A stretch of 64,000 nucleotides of DNA from Micromonospora sp. LH3U1. Lineage in GTDB: Bacteria > Actinomycetota > Actinomycetes > Mycobacteriales > Micromonosporaceae. The stretch spans positions 4,897,501 through 4,961,500 of the forward strand of contig NZ_CP116936.1 of assembly GCF_028475105.1 (NCBI RefSeq), read 5' to 3'. Made by a program: the position numbers and the translations under genes. A model generated the notes under the pieces. The model ran no database searches and was not told where the DNA came from. It worked only from the letters and a program-made list of their open reading frames with translations. Shown piece by piece: positions 1 through 9,656 of this stretch (positions are counted from its first letter, which is position 1; each line of letters starts with the position of its first letter).

Positions 1-242
1 CCGGGCAGTGCCCGGGTGGTGCCGTGGGCGAGCACGACCGTCTCCGGCAGTGCGCCCCGATCGACCGCGCGGGCGGCGGCGAGTGCGTCGGCGATGGCCG
101 ACGGGCTGGTGGCGTCCACGCCGAGCAGGCCGAGCACGCCCACGACCGTCTCCGGGGCGACCTCGACGCGGCGGTGCCGCCAGTCCTCATACCAGGTGGA
201 CACGCCGTGTGCGTTGGCCAGCGCGGCCAGTCGTCGATTCAT
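1..242 (-). CDS. malQ: 4-alpha-glucanotransferase, N-terminal part (cut by window edge)
   Basis: Only the first 80 codons are in the window, reading from ATG at 242 towards position 1. The peptide begins MNRRLAALANAHGVSTWYED and continues through a region rich in 'APETVVGVLGLLGVDA', the helical N-terminal segment typical of actinobacterial MalQ (amylomaltase, GH77). The family transfers maltosyl/maltodextrin units between alpha-1,4-glucans in the cytoplasm. It lies downstream of the sugar importer operon on the same strand, but a 12-bp hairpin at 313-340 separates the two, so it is probably transcribed on its own. The catalytic domain is outside the window, so the assignment rests on the N-terminus alone. 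Confidence 0.7.
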   Translation of the reverse strand, partial: MNRRLAALANAHGVSTWYEDWRHRRVEVAPETVVGVLGLLGVDATSPSAIADALAAARAVDRGALPETVVLAHGTTRALP

Positions 243-312
243 CCCGTACCCCGCTTCGCGACGCGACCTGCGACCACCTTGCCACGGCCGGGCGTGCGCC
301 GCAGGGCGCGAC

Positions 313-340
313 GGGGCCGGCGGGCGAACCCGCCGGCCCC
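313..340 (-). terminator. GC-rich hairpin after the importer operon
   Basis: Perfect 12-bp stem GGGGCCGGCGGG (313-324), CGAA loop, CCCGCCGGCCCC (329-340). It lies 17 nt past the stop codon of the ATPase gene and before malQ. There is no T-run, as is common in high-GC actinobacteria, so terminator function is inferred from the stem and the position. Confidence 0.65.
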
Positions 341-356
341 ACCACGGTGGACGCTG

Positions 357-1565
<1,209 letters not shown>

Positions 1566-1575
1566 GACTACTCAC

Positions 1576-2418
1576 CTATCCCTTGACTGCGCCGGAGGTC
1601 AGACCGGACACGATCCGGCGCTGGAAGAAGAGGACGAACAGGATGATCGGAACGGTGATCACCACTGCGGCGGCGCAGATCGCCCCGGTGGGGTCCTCGA
1701 ACTGCGACTCGCCGGTGAAGAACGACAAGGCGACCGGCACCGTACGGGCGCGTTCGGTGGAGGTCAGCGTGATGGCGAAGAGGAAGTCGTTCCAGCAGAA
1801 GATGAAGACCAGGATCGCCGTGGTGAACAACCCGGGCGCGGCCAGCGGAGCGATCACCCGACGGAACGCCTGACCCTGGGTGGCGCCGTCCATCTTCGCC
1901 GCCTTCTCCAGGTCCCAGGGGATCTGCTTGAAGAACGCCGACAGCGTGTAGATCGCCAGCGGCAACGCGAAGGTGATGTACGGCAGGATCAGCCCGGGCC
2001 AGGTGTCGAAGAGGCCGAGCTGACGCTCGATCTCGAACAGCGGCGACACCAGTGACACCTGCGGGAACATGGCGATCAGCAGGGAGACGCCGACCAGCAG
2101 TCGCTTTCCGGGGAAGTCCAGCCGGCTGATCGCGTACGCGGCCATCGCGCCGAGCACCACCGCGATCAGTGTGGCGATCAGCGCGATGCCGATGGAGTTG
2201 ACCAGCGCCCGGACGAACTGGTCGGTGTCGAAGATCGTCTTGTAGTTGTCCAGCGTCCACTCCCGGGGGATGAAGTTCCCGTCGGTGAGGGTGGCCGGTG
2301 TCTTGAACGACAGCGACGCGATCCACAGCACCGGGACGAGCGCGAAGACGACCACGAGGACGTCCAGCAGACCCCAGCGCAGCTTGGCGCGGGTGGTGGT
2401 TGCGGTACCGGTGGCCAT
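1576..2418 (-). CDS. sugB: Sugar ABC transporter permease (SugB-like)
   Basis: Inner-membrane permease of a CUT1-type carbohydrate importer, 280 aa, with about six transmembrane segments. The EAA loop that docks the ATPase is visible as KAAKMDGATQGQAFRRVIAP. The C-terminus QRRIVSGLTSGAVKG is typical of the MalG-like partner. ATG start at 2418, one base after the stop of the upstream permease, so translation is probably coupled. The assignment to the trehalose-type SugB subgroup comes from the LpqY-like binding protein in the same operon. Confidence 0.82.
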   Translation of the reverse strand: MATGTATTTRAKLRWGLLDVLVVVFALVPVLWIASLSFKTPATLTDGNFIPREWTLDNYKTIFDTDQFVRALVNSIGIALIATLIAVVLGAMAAYAISRLDFPGKRLLVGVSLLIAMFPQVSLVSPLFEIERQLGLFDTWPGLILPYITFALPLAIYTLSAFFKQIPWDLEKAAKMDGATQGQAFRRVIAPLAAPGLFTTAILVFIFCWNDFLFAITLTSTERARTVPVALSFFTGESQFEDPTGAICAAAVVITVPIILFVLFFQRRIVSGLTSGAVKG

Positions 2419-2419
2419 G

Positions 2420-3394
2420 TCAGCGCCTCTCCCCGTCGTCGCTGCCCGGGGCAGCGGTGCCGAACAGCTTCACGAAGATGAAGGCGATGATCGCCACGGT
2501 GATGAAGATCAGCACCGACATCGTCGAGCCGATGCCGAGGTTGAGACCCCGGATCAGGTTGTTGTAGGCGAGCATCGACACCGACGAGGTCTCGTTGCCT
2601 CCGGCGGTCAGCACGAAGATGTTGTCGAAGACCCGGAACGCGTCCAGGGTGCGGAACAGCAACGCGACGAGGATCGCCGGCTTCATCACCGGCAGCATCA
2701 CCTTCGTGAACTTCTGCCAGGCGGTCGCACCGTCGGTGGAGGCGGCCTTGAGCAGGTCCTCCGGCACCAGCGCCAGCCCGGCCATCAGCAGCAGCGCCAT
2801 GAACGGGGTGGTCTTCCAGATCTCCGCGAGCATGATGATCGCCAGTGAGCTGGCCCGCTCGGTGAGCGGTGCGCCGTCGCTGAACAGGTTGGCCAGGTAG
2901 CCGGTGCCCGGCGTCCAGGCGTACCGCCAGGAGAACGCGGCGACCACGGTGACGATCCCGTACGGGATGAGCGCCGACGTCCGAACCAGACCGCGGCCGA
3001 TCAGGGTGCGGTGCATGATGATCGCCAGGCCCATGCCGAGCACCAGCTCGACGGCCACGGTGACCACCGTGATCAGCATGGTCACCCCGAAGGCGGTCCA
3101 CCAGAAGTCGTTGGTGAGCACGGTGACGTAGTTCTCCAGCCCGATGAACTTGCGCTCGTCGGGGAAGCGCAGGTCGAAGCGCTGCAACGACAGCCAGACC
3201 GAGTAGATGATCGGGTACGCGGTCACCGCGACCATGACCAGCGCGGCGGGCGCGCAGAGCAGCAGGCCGAGCTTGCGTTCGGCCTTCTTGTTCTCGCTCA
3301 GCGGCGGCTTACGGCGCCCGCCGCGTTGGGTGGGCACGGTGGCGCGCTGGCCGTCGGTCTTCTCCGTGGTCGCAGTGGCGGCGGGCCGGGTCAC
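2420..3394 (-). CDS. sugA: Sugar ABC transporter permease (SugA-like)
   Basis: MalF-like permease, 324 aa, with a cytoplasmic N-terminal tail of about 45 residues before the first membrane helix. The EAA-type loop is EDLLKAASTDGATAWQKF. It starts at GTG 3394, overlapping the stop of the binding-protein gene (GTGA), which is strong evidence of one operon. The family moves oligosaccharides handed over by the lipoprotein receptor. Substrate is inferred only through the LpqY-like receptor. Confidence 0.82.
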   Translation of the reverse strand: MTRPAATATTEKTDGQRATVPTQRGGRRKPPLSENKKAERKLGLLLCAPAALVMVAVTAYPIIYSVWLSLQRFDLRFPDERKFIGLENYVTVLTNDFWWTAFGVTMLITVVTVAVELVLGMGLAIIMHRTLIGRGLVRTSALIPYGIVTVVAAFSWRYAWTPGTGYLANLFSDGAPLTERASSLAIIMLAEIWKTTPFMALLLMAGLALVPEDLLKAASTDGATAWQKFTKVMLPVMKPAILVALLFRTLDAFRVFDNIFVLTAGGNETSSVSMLAYNNLIRGLNLGIGSTMSVLIFITVAIIAFIFVKLFGTAAPGSDDGERR

Positions 3395-4677
3395 GGCAGG
3401 ACCCCCTTCGACTGGAGTGCGTCGGCGATGGCCTTGCGCAACTCGTCCGCGGTCTGCTGCGGACGGATCGCCGACGGCGGCGAAAGGATCGCCGACATCA
3501 CTGTGGAGATGCTCTGGTAGGCGGGGGTCAGGGGACGGGTCGCCGGGTCCTTCAGCTCCTCCAGGATGGTGTCCTTCATCGGGTACGCCTCAGTCATCTC
3601 CGGCTCGTCGTAGACGGCCTCGATGGTGGGCGGCACGCCGTCGTTGATGGCGGAGAACTTCTGGTGCTCGGCGCTGCGGATGCACCGGCCCGCCTCGAAG
3701 GACATCTCCGGGTGCTTGGAGTAGGAGCTGACGGCCAGGTTGACCCCGCCGATGGTGACCTTGCTGGGGGTGTTCTCGTCGACGCCGGGAATCCGGGCCC
3801 AGCCGACCTGCTTGGCGAGGTCAGGGTTCGCCTCCTGCAGGGCCGGGTAGACGAACGGCCAGTTCACCTGGAACGCGCCCGAGCCGGACTGGAACTCCAG
3901 CCGGACCGGGTCCTCGGTGGCGTTGGTGAACGACGGCGAGGTCACGCCCGACGTGGCGAAGCGCTTCAACTGGTCCAGCGCCCGCACCGTGCCCTCGTCC
4001 ATCACGGCCTTCGTGCCGTCGTCGTTGAGGATCTTTCCACCGGCGCTCTCGGCCAGGGTGTTGTAGAGGACGACAAGACCCTCGTACTGGGCGCCCATGG
4101 TGAGTACCTGGTACGGCTTGCCCTGCTCCTTGAGCTGCTGGGCCGCACTGATCATCTGGTCCCAGGTCGTCGGCGGTTGGGGCACCAGGTCCTTGCGGTA
4201 CCAGAGCAGCTGCACGTTGGTGTTCTTCGGCGCCGCGTACAGCTTGTCCTCGTAGCGGGCGGTGTCCAGCGGTCCGGCGAGCGTGCCCTGCTCGACCTCC
4301 GTCTTGTCCTGGCCGGTCCACTCGCGGATCCAGTCGGCGCTGGCGAACTCCTGGGTCCAGGTGACGTCCAGGCCGAGCAGGTCCATCCCGCTGTCCTCGG
4401 CGGCGAGCCGGCGCACCATCTGCACCCGCTGGTCGTCGGCCTGTCGGGGCAGCACCCGGTAGGCGATCCGGTACCGCCCCTGTGCCTGTGCGTTGCAGTC
4501 GTCGACGACCTTCTGCAGATTCTGCTCGGGCGGGTAGTACAGGTTGATCGTCGGTGGGCCACCCGCGTCGTCCGCTCCGCACGCGGCCAGCGGTGCGACC
4601 AGCGCCAGCGCGGCGGCCGCCGCGCCAAGCCGAACAATCGACCGACGCCGGTGTCGAGCCGTTTCGGGGTCTGTCAT
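3391..4677 (-). CDS. lpqY: LpqY-like trehalose-type substrate-binding lipoprotein
   Basis: Extracellular solute receptor, 428 aa. Signal peptide with lipobox LAAC (lipidated Cys33). The mature part reads VVDDCNAQAQGRYRI, DDQRVQMVRRLAAEDSGMD, LLGLDVTWTQEFA and NTNVQLLWYRKDLVP, which from memory resembles mycobacterial LpqY, the receptor that recycles trehalose released during mycolate-type envelope work. The start was placed at ATG 4677, preceded by GGGAGGG. A much longer upstream reading frame exists, but it would delete the signal peptide from the N-terminus. It is first in the operon. Micromonosporaceae lack mycolic acids, so here the role would be scavenging of trehalose or a related disaccharide (inference). 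Confidence 0.72.
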   Translation of the reverse strand: MTDPETARHRRRSIVRLGAAAAALALVAPLAACGADDAGGPPTINLYYPPEQNLQKVVDDCNAQAQGRYRIAYRVLPRQADDQRVQMVRRLAAEDSGMDLLGLDVTWTQEFASADWIREWTGQDKTEVEQGTLAGPLDTARYEDKLYAAPKNTNVQLLWYRKDLVPQPPTTWDQMISAAQQLKEQGKPYQVLTMGAQYEGLVVLYNTLAESAGGKILNDDGTKAVMDEGTVRALDQLKRFATSGVTSPSFTNATEDPVRLEFQSGSGAFQVNWPFVYPALQEANPDLAKQVGWARIPGVDENTPSKVTIGGVNLAVSSYSKHPEMSFEAGRCIRSAEHQKFSAINDGVPPTIEAVYDEPEMTEAYPMKDTILEELKDPATRPLTPAYQSISTVMSAILSPPSAIRPQQTADELRKAIADALQSKGVLP

Positions 4678-4806
4678 TGCCCTCCCCCTCTCTTCGGCGA
4701 GAACCGGGGAGGGCATCCGTGCCCCGGTGCACGGCGAGGTATTCCGAGCCCGTGAGCTGCGGAAACGCTCCAGGCTCGGATGCTCCGTGCGGCTACACTG
4801 CCCCAC

Positions 4807-4920
4807 CCGCGAAGCAACGAAACCTGGCTCCTTCGTGGCGCGCTGGACATGTGCCTGCTGGCACTGCTGGCACGCGAGCCCGCGCACGGCTACGAGTTGA
4901 TCGCCATGGTCCTGGCCGCG
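4807..4920 (+). pseudogene. PadR-family regulator remnant (N-terminal fragment)
   Basis: Frame-1 translation from about 4813 gives NETWLLRGALDMCLLALLAR followed by EPAHGYELI. This is the hallmark N-terminal helix of PadR transcriptional repressors ('LLRG.LD..LLALL...P.HGYEL'). Downstream the match stops after about 35 residues and the frame continues into unrelated, low-quality sequence ending at 5022. No wing, recognition helix or dimerisation domain follows, and no start codon with a ribosome site lies immediately upstream. A truncated gene is the simplest reading. Confidence 0.5.
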
Positions 4921-5063
4921 CTTGCTGGCGCCACGGTTCTGGCACGTCACCTGTCGCTCCGCGAGGGTCAGGCAGCTTCCGCCACCTCCCACACAGACGC
5001 CACGACTTTCAGACCCGCGTGAAGTGCCGCCGAATGCTTGCATCACCCGCCAGATCTGGCGGT

Positions 5064-5104
5064 CTTGGACAGTTACCGTTCGGGCGGAACGGAAACTGTC
5101 CAAG
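5064..5104. repeat. 41-bp palindrome
   Basis: CTTGGACAGTTACCGTTC (5064-5081) pairs with GGAACGGAAACTGTCCAAG downstream, one internal mismatch, and a GC-rich apex of a few bases. It is not adjacent to an intact gene end. It could be a terminator, a dispersed element or an operator left from the decayed PadR locus. Confidence 0.6.
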
Positions 5105-5246
5105 ATCTACCCTGCCAGCTCCCGCGACCGGCGTCGCCGGCACGGTCGGGACCACTCGACCGACCCGGCGGCCTGGAAGGCGTTCGTCGGTTACGCCAAG
5201 CAGCACTGAGCCCCACAGGTCCGCCCGGACCAGGCATGCTGGGAGC

Positions 5247-5951
5247 ATGATCGCCCGATTCAAGGATCTCTGCCTGGACGCCGCCGACCCGCTCGCGTTG
5301 GGCGCCTTCTGGGCCCGGATGCTCGAGGCCGACGTGGCTGACGCCGGCGACGGCGACACCCGAATCGATCCCCGCTTCGCGCGCTCCGACGCCGAGTCGA
5401 TCTGGGTGAACCGGGTGCCCGAGCCGCGTGTCGGCAAGACGCGCGTACACCTGGATCTGCGGTTGGCCGACGCGAAGCCGGCGGCGCTGCTCGCGGCCGG
5501 CGCCCGACTGGTCCGCGAACCGGACGACGAGGCCGGCTGGTGGGTGCTGGCCGACCCGGAGGGCAATGAGTTCTGCGCGTTCTCGGCCCGCGAGGGCACC
5601 ACGCCGGGCCCGTTCGAGTTGGTCGTGGACTCGGCCGACCCGATTGCCCAGGCAACCTGGTGGGCCGGCGTGCTCGGCGGCACCGTCGAGTACGGGTCGA
5701 CCAACGCGTCGGTGGTCGGCGCGTCCGGGTTCCCCTGGGACTACTGGGTCTTCGACGGGGTGCCCGAGCCCAAGACGGTCAAGAACCGCATGCACTGGGA
5801 CGTCGAGCTGGTCGACCCGGAGCCGATGGCGCTGATCGCGGCCGGCGCGACGCTGCTGCGCGAACCGCTCGACAAGGCGCACTGGTGGTGGGTGCTGGCC
5901 GACCCCGAGGGCAACGAGTTCTGCGCCTTCGCACCGCGTCCCACCGGGTGA
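5247..5951 (+). CDS. Two-domain VOC (glyoxalase/bleomycin-resistance-like) protein
   Basis: 234-aa cytoplasmic protein with two tandem VOC modules, roughly residues 1-112 and 118-230. Each half ends in nearly the same string (WWVLADPEGNEFCAF), showing an internal duplication. VOC proteins bind metals or small hydrophobic ligands; this actinobacterial subgroup is usually annotated as glyoxalase-like with no known substrate. Start ATG 5247 follows GGGAGC. An in-frame upstream extension exists but covers the decayed spacer and was not used. Monocistronic. Confidence 0.8.
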   Translation: MIARFKDLCLDAADPLALGAFWARMLEADVADAGDGDTRIDPRFARSDAESIWVNRVPEPRVGKTRVHLDLRLADAKPAALLAAGARLVREPDDEAGWWVLADPEGNEFCAFSAREGTTPGPFELVVDSADPIAQATWWAGVLGGTVEYGSTNASVVGASGFPWDYWVFDGVPEPKTVKNRMHWDVELVDPEPMALIAAGATLLREPLDKAHWWWVLADPEGNEFCAFAPRPTG

Positions 5952-6136
5952 ACGACCGACTACCGAGCGCGGGCGGCGTCAGCTAGCGTTTTCCTAGCGC
6001 CGCAGCCAGCGCGTTCGCCGCCGCCGTCGACACGCCTCCGGCCGACCCCAGCCTGCCCGATCGGTTGGTAATCGCGGGAACGTCCCACCGCCGCTGCCCC
6101 CGTTCGGCAGGATCGTCCCAACGAGGAGGTGCCGTC

Positions 6137-6568
6137 GTGCAGGACACCCGCGCTCTCGCCCTGACATTCGAGGTGAGCGGCCTGCCACCGGTCAAGACCG
6201 AAGCGTTGTCCATCTTCGCCGCCGGGCATCGGCAGGCGACGAGGGTCCGCACCCTGCTCCAGGCCGCCCTCACGGCGGCCCAGCGCACCGGCTGGACGCC
6301 GTTGCCCGGGCCGATCGAGGTGGACCTGGTCCTGCGCTGTCCGCCCGGGCACCGTACGGCCGACGCCAGCACCCTGCTCGGCGGCGTCTGCGCCGTACTG
6401 CAGGACAAGAGGCGGGTGTCGACCATCGGCCTGGCCCACCTCGGTGTCCTGGTGGACGTCGCCCTCTATGACGACGACCGGCAGATCCGCCGATTGTCGT
6501 ACCACGAGGAACCGGCGGAGGACTTCTCGTACCAGGTGCGGGTCGCCGCCGTACCGACCGGGGTTTGA
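6137..6568 (+). CDS. RusA-like protein (divergent)
   Basis: 143 aa, GTG start at 6137 with AGGAGG 7 nt upstream. The layout recalls RusA-type Holliday-junction resolvases: an N-terminal 'GLPPVKTEALSIF', a helix with 'RVRTLLQAALTAAQ', a strand 'GPIEVDLVLRCPP', then 'DASTLLGGVCAVLQDK' where RusA has D-x-D-N, and 'YDDDRQIRRLSYHEE' where RusA has DD-x-Q-V. The central Asn of the DADN motif is replaced (DAST), so catalysis is uncertain. Stand-alone, not in a phage context. It could be a host-domesticated nuclease or a non-catalytic relative. Confidence 0.45.
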   Translation: MQDTRALALTFEVSGLPPVKTEALSIFAAGHRQATRVRTLLQAALTAAQRTGWTPLPGPIEVDLVLRCPPGHRTADASTLLGGVCAVLQDKRRVSTIGLAHLGVLVDVALYDDDRQIRRLSYHEEPAEDFSYQVRVAAVPTGV

Positions 6569-6615
6569 CCGACGTCCGCGGTGGGGTATCGCGGACGCCG
6601 ACGAAGGGAGCACCG

Positions 6616-6891
6616 ATGTCGGAGCCACATGTCACGCTCGACCCGCGCGGGCTGGACCCTGTGCAGCAGAAGCTGCGGGGCCCGCTGGAGGAGCAGCTGA
6701 CCTCGGCGCTTCAGGCGGCCACCGACCGAGTCCGCGCCGGTTACTCGGGCGAGCCGGTCGAGCAGGTCTGCCAGCGACTGTTGGAGGAGACCCGCTCCGG
6801 GTTGCACCCCGACATCGCGGCCGGGTTCAACCCGGACATGGACGAGTTCTGCCGGGTGGCGGTGGCGATCGTCCGACGCGAGGCCGGCTGA
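6616..6891 (+). CDS. Hypothetical 91-aa protein
   Basis: Small soluble, acidic, helix-rich protein with no motif I recognise. It contains LDPVQQKLRGPLEEQLTSAL and a C-terminal 'GFNPDMDEFCRVAVAIVRREAG'. ATG 6616 follows AAGGGAG; an in-frame start at 6565 would overlap the upstream gene. It sits 47 nt after the RusA-like gene on the same strand, so the two may be co-transcribed. Actinobacterial codon use throughout supports it being real. Confidence 0.6.
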   Translation: MSEPHVTLDPRGLDPVQQKLRGPLEEQLTSALQAATDRVRAGYSGEPVEQVCQRLLEETRSGLHPDIAAGFNPDMDEFCRVAVAIVRREAG

Positions 6892-6907
6892 CGTCCGTCG
6901 GCGGCGT

Positions 6908-7696
6908 TCAGTATCGGCGGAGCTGGTCGTACGGGCTGAGCACGATGCGCGGCGAGAGCGCCGGGTCCAGCCAGTTGAGCACGTCGACAAGATGGTTGCG
7001 GGCGAGGGAGACACAGCCGGCGGTGGCGTTGCCGGCGGTGGTGCTGAACTGGTGCAGGAAGATGCCGCTGCCCGCGTTCGGCACCGGCGTCGGCACGTTC
7101 GGCGGCATGTTGTAGGTGATCACCGCGAAGTGCGTGTACGCGGGAGTCTCCTGCCACAGTGCCTCGCTGGCCCCGCCCGGATTGGTCGAGCTGTGCTGGA
7201 AGGTGTTGTACCGCGAGGACGACGGGTTCTCGTTCCACCAGTCACCGCTGACGAGCCGGTGGTATGGATATCGCACGCCCGGGTTGGCGGCGATGCCGTA
7301 GATGGTGGGGCCGATCGAGTAGACACCGGTCGGTGTCGTCGGCACACCCTCCACGTGGTTGTCGCTGAATCCCTTCGAGCCGATCCGGGCGGGCAACGAC
7401 GCCGAGGCCGGCTGCCAGTGGCGATCGCTGACCCGCACGTACGCCTGAAGGGTGGCGTACGTGGTGCTGTAACTGCTGGCGCCGACAATGATCGCCTGCT
7501 TCGTCTGCGCCGGCAGGGTGGTCAACTCACTGGCCCGGTTGTGGAGCGGCAGGGCCAGCCGGGATCGGGGAACCGGGGCCGTGCCCCAGGCCGGCGCATA
7601 CGATCCGCTCGCGCCGAGCGCGGGCACCGCCGGGGTGAGCACCGCCGGGGCGGCCAAGCCTGCCGCCGCGCCGAGCAAGAGGGATCTGCGCTTCAT
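6908..7696 (-). CDS. Secreted L,D-transpeptidase-family (YkuD-like) protein
   Basis: 262 aa. N-terminus MKRRSLLLGAAAGLAAPAVL is a signal peptide with an RR pair. The catalytic region is GIFLHQFSTTAGNATAGCVS with His215 and nucleophile Cys228, matching the His-x(n)-S/T-x-G-Cys pattern of YkuD-type enzymes that make 3-3 peptidoglycan cross-links. The Arg usually found two residues after the Cys is absent (GCVSL), as in the actinobacterial subgroup of this family. It acts outside the membrane. ATG 7696 was chosen because it begins the signal peptide. Monocistronic. Confidence 0.75.
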   Translation of the reverse strand: MKRRSLLLGAAAGLAAPAVLTPAVPALGASGSYAPAWGTAPVPRSRLALPLHNRASELTTLPAQTKQAIIVGASSYSTTYATLQAYVRVSDRHWQPASASLPARIGSKGFSDNHVEGVPTTPTGVYSIGPTIYGIAANPGVRYPYHRLVSGDWWNENPSSSRYNTFQHSSTNPGGASEALWQETPAYTHFAVITYNMPPNVPTPVPNAGSGIFLHQFSTTAGNATAGCVSLARNHLVDVLNWLDPALSPRIVLSPYDQLRRY

Positions 7697-8103
7697 GCCG
7701 CCATCCTGACAGTCGAGCCGGCTCGCCGTCTGTCCCGCCCGCCGGAAGTGGTGGGTGCGCTGGCCGGGCCAGGACCGGGTCCGCAACTACCCGGCCCTGA
7801 CCCCCCCCGGCCGTCCGGCGCGGGAGCGGACAGCTCCAGCACCCCGACGCGCGGGCGTCGCATGACGCACACGCGTGAACGGGGCGAGCTGCCGCTCTGC
7901 ACTCAGCTCCACGGTGCCCACCAACCGGACGCCGGTGCGCCCCGGCACACCCCGGAGACCGGAAACGCCGGCCCAGGTTAGGCGGGTCGCGACGAGCCGG
8001 ACAAGCCGCGGCGGACCGTCGGTGGCGTGACTGATCTCAAGGTGAAAAAACGGCATGTCGACGTAACGCGATCAAGGCCGGCGGCGCTGTTCCGGCTCGG
8101 CGA
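7697..8103. other. 407-bp gap without a convincing gene
   Basis: Lies between two minus-strand genes. Only short, unsupported frames occur. It contains a small perfect hairpin (CGACGC/GCGTCG, 7845-7860) and an AT-richer patch around 8030-8070 just downstream of the HAD gene's stop. Confidence 0.5.
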
Positions 8104-8802
8104 TCAGAAGTGCCGCAGCAGGTCGGGGAAGGCGGCGAGTCGCAGCACACCCTGGTCGGTCGGGTCCAGCTCATCGTGCTCCAACACCCAGGTGTTCTCG
8201 TTCGGAATGAACACCGCGTTCAGCCCGGCGGCCCGCGCCGGCAGGATGTCGGACTTCGGGGAATTTCCGATCATCCACGCGCGGGCCGGCTCGAAGCCGT
8301 GCTCCCGGACCAGCCACCGGTACGTGTCGACGTTCTTCTCCGCGACGATGTGCGCGGCCTGGAAGTGGTGCAGCACGCCGCAGGCGTCCAGCTTGCGCTG
8401 CTGATCCTCCCGCTCGCCCTTGGTCAGCAGCAGCAGCTCGTGCCGGCTGGCCAGTTCGTCGAGCGCCTCGGCCACCCCGGGCATCAGCTCCACCTGGTGT
8501 TCCACCAGTGCCACGGCCAGCCGGTCGATGTCCTGACGCTCGACGTCGGTGGCCGGCCGCTCGCGCAGCCGCTCCAGGCACTCCCGCAGGCTGCGCAGGA
8601 AGACCTTGCTACCGTAGCCGTGCGCCACCGTGTTGGCCCGCTCGATGTCGTCGAGGACGGCCCGCAGCGCGCCCCGGTCCAGGGTGGGGTGCTCCAGCCA
8701 GGCCAGGAAGTCATCGATCACCCGCTCGAAGACGACATTGTTCTCCCACAGGGTGTCGTCCGCGTCGAAGATCAACACCTGCGCGGTCCCACTGACTGTC
8801 AT
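8104..8802 (-). CDS. HAD-superfamily hydrolase
   Basis: 232-aa cytoplasmic phosphatase-like protein. Motif I is DADDT at residues 13-17 (nucleophile Asp13, acid/base Asp15), motif II is the Thr in LLLLTKGE, and motif IV is GNSPKSD. The helical cap between residues 20 and 95 points to a C1-cap member (phosphoglycolate-phosphatase-like). Substrate unknown. ATG 8802 was chosen because GAGGAGG lies 7 nt upstream; the in-frame ATG 15 nt earlier would overlap that ribosome site. Confidence 0.82.
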   Translation of the reverse strand: MTVSGTAQVLIFDADDTLWENNVVFERVIDDFLAWLEHPTLDRGALRAVLDDIERANTVAHGYGSKVFLRSLRECLERLRERPATDVERQDIDRLAVALVEHQVELMPGVAEALDELASRHELLLLTKGEREDQQRKLDACGVLHHFQAAHIVAEKNVDTYRWLVREHGFEPARAWMIGNSPKSDILPARAAGLNAVFIPNENTWVLEHDELDPTDQGVLRLAAFPDLLRHF

Positions 8803-8956
8803 CGGCGGCCTCCTCAACTCCCAAAATCACCCGCCGATCCGAGAACCGTTTCGCGGTGGCGGTCGTCTTGGACCATGTAGCAGCGATCTTCGCAGACACG
8901 GCACCCGTGATGGTTCCCGGCCGACAGGTCCCGGACAGGCTCTTGAGGAGTACGGC

Positions 8957-9601
8957 ATGTTCACGACGAAGTGGGTCACCGGCGCGGCGATGCTGGCGTG
9001 CGTCGGTGCGCTGGCGGCGTGCGGAAGCGGCGCCGACACGGCGCCGGGTGCCGCTTCCGGCACGGCGACCCCGTCCGACGCGGCGGCGAGCACAGCGTCA
9101 CCCGCGGCGGTGACGCCGTCGTCGGCCCCGGCGGTCGCCATCGACCCGCTGCTGTCCGGCAAGCGCGAGATCACGATGACCCGGGTGCAGGGATCGGGAA
9201 GCGCGCTGGAGCTCAGCGGCCGACTCGAAGAGGGCGGCGACACCGGCGGACGAGTGCTGTTCGTCCCGACGCCGATCGGCGGGGACCGGTACGTGATCAA
9301 GGCATTCGGCACGAAGGACGGTCACCCCGCCAACGACGACCCGTCCTGCTGGCAGGTGAATGCCCTGGACATCGAGCCAGAGCTGACCATCGGGGCCGTC
9401 GTCTGCGACGAGGACGACCCGATTCAGCGCTTCACCATCATCCCCAAGGGCAACGGCACGTACGCGATCGGCAGCGAAAGCCGTTTCCTTCAGCATCTTC
9501 CCGGCAACGGCCTGATCCTGAAGGAGTTGGGTGCCGCCCCGCTGGGCAGCACGTTCCGCTTCGTCGACAAGGGCCCGGCCGACCGTGAGCCCCTCAACTG
9601 A
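8957..9601 (+). CDS. Hypothetical lipoprotein with beta-trefoil-like repeats
   Basis: 214 aa. Signal peptide with lipobox LAAC (Cys22), then a Thr/Ser/Ala/Pro-rich linker to about residue 62, then a globular domain. The domain holds repeated stretches such as DRYVIKAFGTKDGHPANDD and NGTYAIGSESRFLQHL. The spacing of hydrophobic strands recalls a single beta-trefoil or RICIN-like unit, but no clear QxW motif is visible, so this is only a suggestion. ATG 8957 follows GAGGAG. Likely exported and membrane-anchored. Confidence 0.65.
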   Translation: MFTTKWVTGAAMLACVGALAACGSGADTAPGAASGTATPSDAAASTASPAAVTPSSAPAVAIDPLLSGKREITMTRVQGSGSALELSGRLEEGGDTGGRVLFVPTPIGGDRYVIKAFGTKDGHPANDDPSCWQVNALDIEPELTIGAVVCDEDDPIQRFTIIPKGNGTYAIGSESRFLQHLPGNGLILKELGAAPLGSTFRFVDKGPADREPLN

Positions 9602-9656
9602 CCAGGGGCGAGCACGCCGATGGCCGTGACCAGCAGCGTCACCGGCAGCGCCCTGG

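Larger units (their letters stand above)
4678..5246. other. 569-bp spacer with gene remnants and a palindrome
   Basis: Divergent spacer between the importer operon and the VOC gene. No intact gene is apparent. It holds a PadR-like N-terminal remnant (about 4807-4920), a 41-bp palindrome (5064-5104), and a short C-terminal-looking stretch 'DPAAWKAFVGYAKQH' ending at a stop at 5207-5209. That stretch resembles the tail of small DUF397-type proteins but is too short to classify. The region looks like decayed sequence around an inserted or rearranged junction. Confidence 0.5.

Noticed and set aside
7787..8056. 89-codon minus-strand frame in the 407-bp gap
   Set aside because: No ribosome site, no recognisable sequence, and Arg/Gly-biased composition; treated as non-coding.
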